Shown one piece after another: positions 51,801 through 60,961 of a DNA stretch of 64,000 bases (position 1 is the first letter of the stretch; each line of letters begins with the position of its first letter). The DNA lies in contig NW_024037072.1 of assembly GCF_015706575.1 (NCBI RefSeq), positions 19,593,162-19,657,161 of the forward strand, read 5' to 3'. The notes beneath the pieces are model-generated. The model saw only the letters and a list, made by a program, of their open reading frames with translations. It searched no databases and was not told the origin of the DNA. This stretch comes from Patiria miniata (lineage: Eukaryota > Echinodermata > Asteroidea > Valvatida > Asterinidae). The translations under genes were made by a program, and so were the position numbers.

Positions 51801-54800
51801 CAGACCCTTGTCTCTTACCTCTTTGCCACCATCACGCCCATATCCACTCTGCCGATACCCTCCGAACCCGCTGGCTGCATCAAACATGTTGTGACCGTTG
51901 ACCCACACACTGCCTGCCTTCATGCTCAGGGCTACCTCCAGGGCCAGACTGACATTCTCTGTCCACACGCTGGCGGCCAGGCCGTAGTTTGTGTTGTTGC
52001 CCAGGGCCACTGCCTCCTTGGCAGTCCGGAAGGGGAGGACCACCACAACAGGTCCAAAAATCTAAAAGGGGGGGGGGGGGGAGAGGAAAGACCAAGTAAG
52101 TGCCAACAATCACAGCCATTAACATTATCAGTGAATGTATTGTTTATTTTTTTACACAAATCATCAAAATGTCTACTTTCATATGTTGGAAATTTGAAGA
52201 GTTTATTTTCCAAACACTATACATGTATATCCATTTGACAAAAGTAAAAAATTAGCACGCATATGAAACCTAATGGAACATACAGAGTAACAAAATGGTA
52301 CTAATTGCGTTTTGAACGATTTCTAGTGCATTCCAAATAAACAAGTGCGCGTGCACAATAAGCTCTGGCCGTCTTGCATGAAAGTCTTGCATGACATCTC
52401 TCAAACTGACCCTTGCCAGAGCTTAAAAATGGGACGCCCAACAATTGTGATGCCGATGGCTCATATGGAACAACATACTTTAGATTTATACGTACATTTA
52501 TAGCAATTTGTGATGAATACCATGTGACTATAACATTACCGCACATATGTTGCCTCCATTTACAAACTTTTCATAAACATCTTTCCGAGCTGTCACAAAC
52601 AATTTTTGCTAAGTATTTCATATATTTTCTTTGCTTTTTTTAAATTAAAAACCGACCACCAAGTGACATGTAGAAGCTCCAGCCAGAGCTTAAAAACGTA
52701 AATTATTCAAGGGGCTTGAGATTCTTCACAATTTTTGAAACAGATATTTTACAAATCAAAGAAATGTCTCTTTCTGGATGTTGGCATAATAAATTAATAT
52801 TATTCTCACAATATTTAAGATTCTATGGGTCCTTTCTAATTTATACTTTAATGAACACTCAAATACTTAATTTTGAGACTGTAGTATCATTGAAGGGACG
52901 AAAAACATTTAATATAACTTAAACATTCATCACATTTTTGTAAACAATAAGAAGTTTCCTTCTTTTTTTAAGAGAAGAATATGCAGAATTAATGTCCATT
53001 GTTGGATCTATTCTGACAATTTTATAGTTAACCAAATTGGACAAAAAAATTACACTTTCACAAATTTGTGCGTAAGTATTCATGACTTGCATACATCTTC
53101 GCATTATTGTATTAGGGCCTTAAAGTGAGTAATCATCTTGGAGAAACAAGTCAAAATGCAATGACACTAGTGTGCAACAGGGTCAGGAATCCCATCAAAT
53201 ACAAATTTACCTCTTCCATGACGACCTTGGAAGATGTCTGAACATTGGCGATGACAGTCGGTGGGTAAAAGCATCCATTCGCTGGAAGACACTGTGTGTT
53301 CTGAATGATCTGTGAAAAGTGAAATGCAGTAATGGTTATAACGCAAACCCATACAATTACAATGGATGATTAGAAATCTTTCACCCTTAACTGCAGTGTC
53401 GTCCAGAGTCACTTGAGTCAAGTCCGAGTCTGAATCTTGAGTAACTTGGGTAGAGTCCAAGTCCAAGCCCGGAGTCATTTGGTTCAAGTCTGAGTCCGAG
53501 TCTGCGTAGCATTTGTACGGAATGGATGTGCATGGACAAGGGCACACATATATGTAAGCGATATGTAAGTGATGCACTGTCGCGGGTAATAGAGAGGGGT
53601 GCATTTAATAATAAACATTGTATTTGCAACAAGGTTTTTTGGGGGGTAAACAAAATATGTGACTCGCAAGTCCGAGTCATAATGGTCGGGTTCGAGTATG
53701 AGTTGAGTCTTTTGCAGATATGACTTGATTTGAGTCTGAGTCAACAAATTCAAAACTCGGGAGAGCATGCACTAATTTGAAATCCATAGATGAAAATACT
53801 AACTGTATAAACCATCTTGACAAATTCTTCTTGTCATGCACAAAGAAGGCTACACACCCCACTTTTGCTTCTGTGGTGAAATGAGAAACTTTTTTGGAGT
53901 CATGCCAGTTGACCCCGGCTCACCTCTGCCCCTTCGGCTCTAGCCTCCTCCACATATTTCTCAACGGTGGCCCGCTGGGAGGGATCGACCACTGCTCCAA
54001 CGTCGATGGACTTATCCAGGGAGTCGCCGAGCCGCAGCGCCATGATCCGATCCCGGAGTTTATCCAGCAGCTTGCCCTTAACAGTCTCGTGGACAAGCAG
54101 GCGAGAGCCAGCACTGCACACCTGTCATTCAATGAAGGTTTCAATTTTTTTGAAACTTGAACAGTGATCTTGACTGGAGTGGGGTTTGAACCTGCAACCT
54201 CAAGATAACCGCTCGGTCACGCTAGTAACTGAGCTATCAAGCCCTATGTTGGCGGGTTCTCCATTCTGGCAATGTCTTTGTACAAGGACCACTTGAACAA
54301 GGGCAGCTCAGTGGGTAGAGCGCCGGTTTGGTAATCCAGAGGTTGCAGGTTTTAACCCTGCTCCAGTCCATTTCTTTGTTAAACTTTAATACCAGTATAA
54401 TGCACATACCACCTAGTCAGTTTCCCTTTGCAGTTTATTTGGAAAAAAGGTTTCAGTTCAATAGTCTTTCAGGGTATTCCTTACATTCCTTAACCTGCAA
54501 TGAATGCAGTGCAATATCACTGCATTTTTACTGTCCAGAAACGTGGCCGTCCTAGACCAATGAAATTAAAGTATCCAAGCACACAATATAACAAAAAGTG
54601 TTAGCATAGGTGGACTGCCATATTGACTGGCCATTTTCACATACCGGCAGCAGCCATATGGAAAATCATGCTGCGTTATTTAATATGAAACGAGCATTAA
54701 AACTTTGAAAGGAAATATACTTCAAAATAGAATAGTTACATGAACCAGATGGCATCCACTAGGCAATCCACTATCCTCATCCTGAATTCAACTGTACCCA

Positions 54801-57800
54801 TCTCTCCTTGGTTGAACCAGATGGCATCCACTGTGCAATCCACTACCCACACTTCATTCAACATGCCATCCACATCTTGACTTCTACTGTACCTACCTCT
54901 CCTTGGTTGAACCAGATGGCATCCACTGTGCAATCAACTATCCACATCTTATTCAACACGCCATTCACATCTAGACTTCCAGTATACCTACCTCTCCCTG
55001 GTTGAACCAGATGGCATCCACCACCCCCTCCACGGCTGCATCCAGATCTGCCGAGTCAAAGACGATGAAGGGCGACTTCCCTCCCAGCTCCAGGGACAGC
55101 TTCTTGCCAGTTCCTGCCGTTGCCTTCCGCAAAATCTGACCAACCTGGATAATTTCAGGGGAAAAAACATACTCTAATATAGACAAATTCTGTGAACAAA
55201 ATTAGAAACTATTTCTGAGGTGGGCCCAGGCTTGCACTCAGTAGTACACATGCACTTTAGGCTGCTTAGAGCAATAGGATTAACCAAATGCACACATGCC
55301 TCGTCTTTAAGAACTCATGCGGCATGCATGCAAACATGGTTCCACCTCAAAATGGCTTCTAATTTTGTTCACTGAATTAGTCTATAGCTAGAACCATCAT
55401 GAACTTATATTCCAAGCAATGCAAAATTAACAAGTAAAGGGAAACTTTGCCCGAATATCAACTCTTACTTGGCCACTGATCTGACTGGATAGTGCACGCA
55501 CCAATTGCCATGCAAAGAAAAGTGAAGCCATGAAAAGTCACTTTGTAGGCCTCCAATGGCTGACGCTATGTACACTAAATACACACTAATGAACACACTA
55601 ACAAGATTGTAAATTCTTGTTTCGTAGTTGTGGGGACTTACACTCATCGCCACGAGGTTTTTGTGAGGACCGAAAATGCTATGGGGACAGCAGAAAGTCC
55701 CCATAACTCGGTCCTAATTTCCTTAACAATAAAAAACTTCCCCATAACGCGGTGTATGCCTACCTGTGCGCACAGGTTTGTGTGTATTTTAGGCCTCTCA
55801 AGATGGCACCTAAGTGACTTCAGCCTATGATCCAAGTTCTCAACACTATATAACCAGTCAATACGAGATCAGTAGACGCGCAACCTACCTCCGTGGAGCC
55901 CGTGAAGGCAACCTTATCAATCCCAGGGTGCACCGCCAGCTTGCTGCCGAAAGCCCCGTTGCCTGTGACCACGTTGAAGACGCCCGGCGGCAGTCCCGCC
56001 TCGGCGCAGATCTGGGCAAAGAGCAAGGCGCTCAGGCGGGTGAAGGTAGCCGGCTTCAGGACCACGGTGTTACCCATGGCTAGGGCCGGGCAGACCTTCC
56101 AAGTCAGCAGCATCAGGGGGAAGTTCCATGGAACAATGGCGCCAACCACACCTGTCGGGAGTAACAAAACAATCACACTATAAAGCCATCTCATAAAGTA
56201 CCGAGGCACAGCTGCAGACAAGGTTGTCCGCAATAAGCTCATTGTATAACATTGGTAGGATTCTGAAATACTTTGCCACAATCATGTTCAAGAAACCCAC
56301 TTGTGGTATTCATACCTCAGCATGAAACAATAGAACCTCTTCACTGGCGCCAATCAAAACCTGTGCCCGTGCCCACAAAATAAGACTGTAAATTACGAAC
56401 GTGTTTGCAAGAATATTATCTCCAGAGTGAAACAATAGAGCCTCTCACTGGCACATGAAAGCCCGTGCCATATTGTTTCCCACATAATGTAACCGTAAAA
56501 CACCAACCCGTTTGCGAGCATTTCACCAGTACTGCGACTTTTTTAACGCTACCTTGTGTGTGATATCATGATCAGTGGTGGACAGCTGAAGTTTCTGATT
56601 TTTTAAAATTAAAATTGACATAGCTTTAGAATAGAGTATGAAAATTACGTGATATTTTCACAATTACTATTATTGTTATTATTATTATTTATTCGACCTC
56701 AACAAAGAATTAAAAACAGTGATACAAAACCAAACAAAAATTACACAAAAGTGGTTGAAACGCACAACAAAAGAAACGTATAAACATGTAATTTAAATTT
56801 AAATTAAAATTTAAATTATTAAAAAATCATGAAGTAGAGGGCATGCACTTTAAATGACAGCTGGAGTGGGCTTCCCAATTGGGAGTTGAACAATAACCAG
56901 TAAGACACAAAAAATCACAAAGAAAACGATTATGTGGGTCAGGGACCGCAAAAGCGAATCTAATCACTGTTGCGGACCCGCACATAATGACAAATGAACA
57001 GGACAAAAAAGGCAAACAAATACACAAGAACAAGATTACAAATGGCAGGGAAATAACACAATAAAGGGAAGCCCGAAGATTAAACTTAAGATTAAGTAAA
57101 TTGCGCTATAATGTGAGCTGGTCATGGAGGTGTGTCTTGAGACTGGCTAGAAATGAGTTTAGTGAACTAGTCAATACCGTGTACTTTATCTCATGAAATG
57201 TTTATTTATGAAATGGAGTCACATATTTTTTTAAATATTTTTCTAATTCGGTCACTTTCTTTTGGACTTGCCCTATACAGTGCTATTACAATTTCGTCTT
57301 TAATTAAATCTTAAATTTTGCATCAATGAAGCATTCTTACCAAATGACTTCCAGCCTCCCATCTCTTCGTCCATTAGCTCCGCCCAGCCGGCGTGATGGT
57401 AAAAATGCCGCACCACCAGCGGGATGTCACAGTCGCGGGATTCTCTGATGGGCTTACCATTGTCAAGGCTCTCCATCACGCTGATAAGGCGCTGGTGCTT
57501 CTGAATGTGACGAGCAACGCTTCAGGAAAGAAAAGAGAAACCAACGATCACAGGTCATCCAGTGCTAGGTTAACTTCCAAGCTACTGAAATGATCTGACA
57601 AAAGCGATCCTTTGTAATTGTTCATCCTTTGTCGCTTGTGACTGGACTTATAAAAAGAGTTGTGGTTTACTTTTGACTGGACTTGTGATGGACTCGACTA
57701 CAACACTACTTCGTTATTTGTTTCTGCCACGCAGGGCGATAAAAAACCACTTTGAGATGGCAAGAGTTACGCAAAACAACCTTCTAAAATTGTATATATG

Positions 57801-60081
57801 AGGTGTGGTAAAGACATCACAAGTCAGATCACAAGTCCATCACAAGTCAGATCACAAGTCCGTCGCAATTAAGATCTCATGGCCGTCTCAAGTCAGATCT
57901 CAAGTCAAATCACAAGGCCATCACAAGTCAAATCACAAGTCAATTACGAGTCAATAACAAGTCAGACCTCAAGTCCATCACAAATCAGATCTTAAGTCAA
58001 ATCACAAGTCAGATCTCAAGTCAGAACCGAAGTCAGATATTAAGTCAGATCACAAGTCAGATCACAGTTCAATCACAAGTCAGATCACAAATCCATCACA
58101 AGTCTGCCAGAAGTCAGATCACAAGTCCATCATACGTCAGATCACATGCCATCACAACACAAGTCAGACCACAAGTCAATTATTAGCCAATAGCAAGTCA
58201 GATCTCAAGTCCATCACAAATCAGATCTTAAGTCAAATCACAAGTCAGATCTCAAGTCAGATCTCAAGTCTATCACAAGTCAATCACAAGGCAATTACAA
58301 GTCAATCACCAGTCAGATCACAAGTCAGATCTCAAGTCCATCACAAATCAGATCTGAAGTCCCGCACAAGTCAGATCACAAGTCAATCACTAGTCAATAA
58401 CAAGTCGGATCTCAAGTCAATTCCAAGCATGTCAGATCTTAAAATCCATCACAAGTCAATCACAAGTCAGATCACAAGCCAGATCACAAGTGAGGTCTAA
58501 GCTCTTTGAATAGCTTGTGAGTTGGCTTGAGACTAAATCACTTGTGTTTAACTTATGATTGACATATGTAAGGACTTCACTACAACGTTGTTACAAATAC
58601 TAGTAGTACATGTAGTAGTACGCATGTACCTATACAAATGCCTTGCCCTGACATGGCCAGGCAGTTTGCTCCATGACTCGTAAGCCCTTGAAGCCGCAGT
58701 CACAGCCAACTCGACGTCATCATCTTCCCCCTGGAGTGTAGTGGCCAAGGTTTCACCGCTGGCTGGTGCCTTGGTGGTGTACGTGCCTCGGCCCGCGGGC
58801 TTCACCCACTGATTGTCGATGAAGTGACCCAGACTACGGTCGTGACTCTCAAGCCATGCCTGGATATGTGACAGAAGGAGAAGGCTATAAATATGTCACT
58901 TCAGAGGGAGAAAGTATGGTCCCATCCGCACAAGCAAGTAAATACTGCTTGAGGGAATTTGCACAATGGATAACAAGTATTGTGGGAAGAGAAAACGCAC
59001 AGATACTAGTGCCCCTTTTTCTTTCCCACAGTGCTTGAGTGATATTTGCGATAAGGACTGTTGGGCCGAGGAGGCAGATAAGAGGCATTTCCATAGCATC
59101 TCTTGAGTCTTGTCAACATATCTCTTTTTTTCCAACTTGTGTCTGGTGAAATTTGGAGAGAGTTTATCCGATACGATTGCAGGTTTTTCTCGAAGTCATG
59201 CGTCATCATGGTTGTGGACCTTTGACTTTTTGATTTTCCCTGGTTATTAACTAGATTAGTTGTAGCTTCCATATCAAAATTATCATTATTAAAATGATCA
59301 AGTGACCAAAAAAAAAACAGTCTGGATTTTAAATTCACAACTTTTCCGGAATTTTTGCATGCACCGTTGTGTGGCTCTAAATACGGAGGAAGTACCAGAG
59401 TACAGTCTTTAAACTTCGAGTCACATTTACGGGGATAAATCCAACATGCAAACTTGCTGTGCGATTGGCCGATCATACAAGTTCTGCACTGCGTAATCGG
59501 TAGTCAGGATACTGTAGACGTACCTGCGAGTTCTGCCCTGCACGCGCGATTTACAGATGCTTTTCAGGCGTTGCAACCTGACGCCACTTCCACGCTTGTG
59601 TAATTTTGTATTTCCTAACAAAATTGGAAATATTTCTCAGTCCCAGACCCAGATTCATATTTTATCATCGTTTTTGCAATGAATGACCTTCATAGAGATG
59701 ATTGATATATGAAGAAAAACTGGCATCAGGTAGCAACATAGTTTCCACCCCCCCCCCCCACCCCTGCAAAAATTCCTGGATCCGCCCCGGCTTTTGCCAT
59801 GGCGATCGGTCTGACTGCATGCTGTGCGAACGCAGGACAGGCATCGACAGGAGGCCGAGCTCCGAGCCTGTCTCCACGTTAAAATTATTTTAGACAAGAC
59901 AGGTTCACGTGAGGCGAATTTCAGATTAAAGTTGAACAAGTAAACTCTGATCAACTTCGGTTAATTTCGTTACCTGCGCAGAGGTAGCTGCCTCGGGATT
60001 TGGGCCATAATTCATGGAATCGAAAATCCCAGCCACGGTAGTGTTGGGATTTGATCCAACTCTTGCACTAGACGCTGCCAT
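45562..60081 (-). CDS. ALDH16A1: Aldehyde dehydrogenase 16 family member (ALDH16A1), 13 exons, 829 aa
   Basis: The joined exons encode an ALDH16-type protein: a complete N-terminal ALDH domain (about residues 30-500) fused to a shorter second ALDH-like domain (about 545-829). Human ALDH16A1 is 802 residues. Domain 1 keeps PWNFP (N182), VLKPA (K205), GSTEVG (257-262, NAD binding), LELGGKSP (general base E279), the nucleophile in GEVCSAGS (C313) and EEIFGP (E410). Mammalian ALDH16A1 has lost the cysteine and is thought non-catalytic, so this protein may be an active NAD-dependent dehydrogenase; that is inference. Domain 2 has CPDVSP in place of PWN and stops before a catalytic loop; it contains [14 protein letters not shown], shared with vertebrate ALDH16A1. 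The start is the only ATG between an in-frame stop at 60196-60198 and the first donor, in good context (AAGATGG). Confidence 0.95.
46846..47031 (-). CDS. ALDH16A1: ALDH16A1 exon 12
   Basis: 186 bp, phase 0 at both ends, residues 669-730. It reads [19 protein letters not shown] then [19 protein letters not shown], the Rossmann-like core of the second ALDH domain, in which the catalytic asparagine motif is replaced by CPDVSP. Confidence 0.93.
47624..47828 (-). CDS. ALDH16A1: ALDH16A1 exon 11
   Basis: 205 bp; it begins with the last base of a glycine codon and ends in phase 0. It contains [18 protein letters not shown] and [18 protein letters not shown], the helical N-terminal part of the second domain. 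Confidence 0.92.
49013..49560. mobile_element. TIR element in ALDH16A1 intron 10
   Basis: The left end CCCTAACGTGGCGCACT (49020) faces AGTGCGCCATGTTAGGG (ending 49559). The left end is doubled, with a second CCCTAACGTGGCG seven bases earlier. A further partial end (AAGTGCGACTCGTTAGGG) lies at 49851 on the far side of exon 10, so exon 10 is bracketed by pieces of this family. Confidence 0.65.
49629..49796 (-). CDS. ALDH16A1: ALDH16A1 exon 10
   Basis: 168 bp, residues 545-599 with split codons on both sides. It reads [19 protein letters not shown] and [16 protein letters not shown], the opening of the second ALDH domain. Two AG choices lie two bases apart at the acceptor; only the first keeps frame with exon 9. 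Confidence 0.92.
50572..50729 (-). CDS. ALDH16A1: ALDH16A1 exon 9 (linker between domains)
   Basis: 158 bp, residues 492-543 plus two bases of the next codon. It starts [14 protein letters not shown], matching the GLYEYLRP of vertebrate ALDH16A1 that follows the first domain, and continues [16 protein letters not shown]. Confidence 0.92.
51397..51812. mobile_element. Outer MITE abutting the exon 8 splice donor
   Basis: Inverted ends of about 50 bp contain GTCTAGGTCCCAGACC, GATTTTGACTATTC and TCTTAGG on the left and their complements on the right. The right end finishes about six bases from the ALDH16A1 exon 8 boundary (51819), so part of the donor's intronic context lies at the element's edge. 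A second MITE sits inside it. Confidence 0.75.
51484..51749. mobile_element. Inner MITE with GGGCCCAATTTCATAG ends
   Basis: Perfect 28-base inverted ends run from GGGCCCAATTTCATAGCGC to CTTAACAG. The element is 266 bp long and lies wholly inside the outer MITE, so it is the younger insertion. This terminal sequence is, as I recall, widespread in marine deuterostome genomes. It is non-coding. Confidence 0.85.
51819..52061 (-). CDS. ALDH16A1: ALDH16A1 exon 8
   Basis: 243 bp, phase 0, residues 411-491. It starts [17 protein letters not shown], completing the EEIFGP motif, and runs through [25 protein letters not shown] and [17 protein letters not shown]. This C-terminal part of domain 1 keeps the GGxxxSGxGRDGG motif of active ALDHs. 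Confidence 0.94.
52062..53210. other. ALDH16A1 intron 7
   Basis: AT-rich intron. Apart from a G-run at 52069-52081 near the acceptor of exon 8, I see no element with definable ends. Confidence 0.5.
53211..53309 (-). CDS. ALDH16A1: ALDH16A1 exon 7
   Basis: 99 bp, phase 0, residues 378-410. It reads [20 protein letters not shown] and ends SSKVVMEE; the final glutamate (E410) is the cofactor-binding residue of the EEIFGP motif, split across the intron. Confidence 0.92.
53385..53770. repeat. GAGTC-rich degenerate repeat in intron 6
   Basis: Two blocks (53385-53510 and 53655-53765) repeat GAGTCCGAGTC-like words and their complements around a ~145-bp unrelated centre. The outer texts CAAGTCCGAGTCTGA and GATTTGAGTCTGAGTCAA suggest an old element with repetitive arms. 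Non-coding. Confidence 0.55.
53924..54121 (-). CDS. ALDH16A1: ALDH16A1 exon 6 (catalytic cysteine)
   Basis: 198 bp, phase 0, residues 312-377. It opens with [17 protein letters not shown]; together with NQGE from exon 5 this aligns with the FNQGQCCCAG loop of active ALDHs and places C313 at the nucleophile position. It continues [19 protein letters not shown]. Confidence 0.94.
54165..54285 (-). mobile_element. tRNA-derived SINE, family S1, copy B
   Basis: On the minus strand it has CCAACATAGGGCTTGATAG, the A box TAGCTCAGTTAC, and the B box GGTTCAAACCCC. It matches copy A at 34370-34545, including the leader and the TGTCTTTGTA stretch. It lies in intron 5 of ALDH16A1. Confidence 0.65.
54295..54395 (+). 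mobile_element. tRNA-derived SINE, family S1, copy C
   Basis: Plus-strand copy with GGGCAGCTCAGTGGGTAGAG (A box) and GGTTGCAGGTTTTAACCC (worn B box), followed by the shared body TCCAGTCCATTTCTTTG. It is oriented head to head with copy B, about ten bases away. Confidence 0.6.
54742..55023. repeat. 95-bp tandem repeat derived from exon 5 end and its donor
   Basis: GAACCAGATGGCATCCA occurs at 55004 (in exon 5), 54909, 54814 and 54742, so spacings are 95, 95 and 72. Each unit carries the last ~31 bp of exon 5 plus about 64 bp of intron. In the gene's direction the copies encode DAIWFNQGE. The first extra copy still has an intact GAGAG|GTAGGT donor; the next has a changed one; the last is truncated. 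Confidence 0.9.
54992..55144 (-). CDS. ALDH16A1: ALDH16A1 exon 5
   Basis: 153 bp, phase 0, residues 261-311. [20 protein letters not shown] completes GSTEVG and contains the general base E279 in LELGGKSP. It ends DAIWFNQGE, just before the cysteine loop. Its 3' end is the source of the tandem repeat in the next intron. Confidence 0.94.
55172..55392. mobile_element. 221-bp MITE in ALDH16A1 intron 4
   Basis: Inverted ends of about 55 bp: TGTGAACAAAATTAGAA with CTGAGGTGG on the left and CCACCTCAAAATGG with TTCTAATTTTGTTCA on the right. It lies 27 bases from the exon 5 acceptor. No coding capacity. Confidence 0.75.
55889..56151 (-). CDS. ALDH16A1: ALDH16A1 exon 4
   Basis: 263 bp, residues 174-260. 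It reads [49 protein letters not shown] and KVAFTGSTE, so it carries the catalytic N182, K205 and most of the NAD-binding loop. It begins with two bases of a split glycine codon. Confidence 0.95.
56318..56526. repeat. Diverged ~105-bp tandem duplication in intron 3
   Basis: GAAACAATAGAACCTCTTCAC at 56324 recurs as GAAACAATAGAGCCTCTCAC at 56429, and CGTGTTTGCAAG recurs as CCGTTTGCGAG. Two old copies, non-coding. Confidence 0.6.
56530..57340. other. Rest of ALDH16A1 intron 3
   Basis: Besides the microsatellite, this part holds two copies of AATTTAAATT-type palindromes near 56790-56815 and an inverted echo around 56930-56990 (TGTGGGTCAGGGACCGCAAA and GCGGACCCGCACAT). No gene seen. Confidence 0.4.
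56664..56695. repeat. ATT microsatellite
   Basis: Imperfect (ATT)n run followed by low-complexity AT sequence to about 56830. Confidence 0.7.
57341..57519 (-). CDS. ALDH16A1: ALDH16A1 exon 3
   Basis: 179 bp, residues 114-172 with split codons at both ends. It reads [33 protein letters not shown] and [19 protein letters not shown], typical of the segment before PWNFP in ALDH domains. Confidence 0.93.
57814..58497. repeat. AAGTCAGATCAC minisatellite in intron 2
   Basis: About 680 bp made of 11-12 bp units alternating between AGTCAGATCACA, AGTCCATCACA, AGTCAATCACA and AGTCAGATCTCA, some 55-60 units in all. Longer combinations recur, such as ATAACAAGTCAGA with CTCAAGTCCATCAC (57955 and 58192), showing secondary duplications. 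Flanking text (GTGATGGACTCGACTAC at 57684) shows where the unit may have come from. Confidence 0.9.
58630..58859 (-). CDS. ALDH16A1: ALDH16A1 exon 2
   Basis: 230 bp, residues 37-112 plus two bases of a serine codon. It reads [38 protein letters not shown] and [15 protein letters not shown], matching the ALDH16A1 N-terminus (AWLD...LGHY in human). Confidence 0.93.
59567..59746. mobile_element. MITE family 1, copy D
   Basis: Ends GTTGCAACCTGACGCCACTT and the complement of GGAAACTATGTTGCTACCTG. It shares TTTCCTAACAAAATTGGAAA and CCCAGATTCAT with copy B. It lies in ALDH16A1 intron 1 and is followed by a C-run. Confidence 0.75.
59974..60081 (-). CDS. ALDH16A1: ALDH16A1 exon 1 (start)
   Basis: 108 bp coding 36 residues, [14 protein letters not shown] then [18 protein letters not shown], equivalent to IFTSLEYGPVPES in human ALDH16A1. 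The donor is CAG|GTAACG. No other in-frame ATG lies between it and the upstream stop at 60196-60198. The promoter must lie above about 60.1 kb, but no TATA box or clear initiator stands out. Confidence 0.9.
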
Positions 60082-60391
60082 CTTGCTTGTCTTGCAGGTC
60101 TGCACTGGAAGTGAAAGAGTGCCCTCTTGTGTTAATTTTTGTTCTGTTGACAAGTTGCAGCTGTTTAATAAACCGATACTTCGTTTGAAGTTCGGCTATT
60201 AAATAGGTCTAGGCCACTACATAGCGGACTCTTGGCATATTTACTGCTTCCAAAATATCAAATCTATTCCTATGCCAAAAAATGATATTTTTTTTATTAT
60301 GTGTAGAAACTAAAACGTTCCCACTGATTAAAATGTTAGAGATAAACCCGTACTTAGAACGATGCCGGGATTTAAAAACCCACCATTCAAC
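60082..60391. other. ALDH16A1 5' flank
   Basis: Probable 5'-untranslated sequence and promoter region. I see no TATA box at a sensible distance and no strong GC island; the only structure nearby is the miniature TIR element just upstream. Confidence 0.4.
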
Positions 60392-60482
60392 CTCGACCTC
60401 AGGATGTCGAGCAGTACGCGCCCACCACTACCTATTGGAAACGCAGTTGGAAATAAAGTAAGCACCGGGGACGTGGTTGCCC
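60392..60482. mobile_element. Miniature derivative of TIR element Z
   Basis: Reverse-complemented relative to the long copy, it is only the outer left segment (GTGCTTACTTTATTTCC, TTTCCAATAG) joined directly to the outer right segment (GTAGTGGTGGGCGCGTACTG). The ~430 bp between them in the long copy are missing. It lies about 0.3 kb upstream of the ALDH16A1 start. Confidence 0.75.
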
Positions 60483-60489
60483 ACCATTA

Positions 60490-60960
60490 GTCTTGTTTCG
60501 TCAAGTTGAAACTCCACTCGAGAGAAAGACTAGTAATAGCTGGTTTACACGCGACAGATACCAGCGACACCATACGGCCGTGCTTTGCAAAAAAGGGTTA
60601 GTATTATTTACTATTAAAATGCATTGCATTTGCATTATGCTTCGGTGAAATCCATCTCCCACATCGATTTTTGCCTGAAAATAATTGATTCTCTCTGGCC
60701 GATGACAACAGTTCCCCGTGTTTTGGAATAGGGCGAAGGAGAAAGGCAAACATTTTTGTGCCTTTGGTGGAGGGGAACATGAGGTTGATCCGTGGGATCT
60801 GACAGTTTTCCTCTTCGAAAAAGGTGACAACCACTTAACTTCCCAAAACAGGAGTAGCTTCAGCACTGCATCGTCGTACGGAGTACGGGGTTTGAGATCG
60901 TGGGCGTTTTGGTAGGTGTTCCCACACTAGCACAGTTGAAAGTGAATATTAAAACCAGTT
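60490..60960. other. Intergenic sequence upstream of ALDH16A1
   Basis: A moderately GC-balanced stretch with a 121-codon minus-strand frame that shows no motif or splice context. I would not call it a gene. Confidence 0.45.
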
Positions 60961-60961
60961 T

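Noticed and set aside
59702-59800. C-runs after several repeats (33980, 39782, 40326, 59746) as a shared functional element
   Set aside because: They are simple homopolymers of differing length with different flanks; only chance or slippage is needed to explain them.
60501-60866. 121-codon minus-strand frame upstream of ALDH16A1
   Set aside because: It is rich in chance cysteines and serines, has no domain and no splice signals, and looks like random open sequence.
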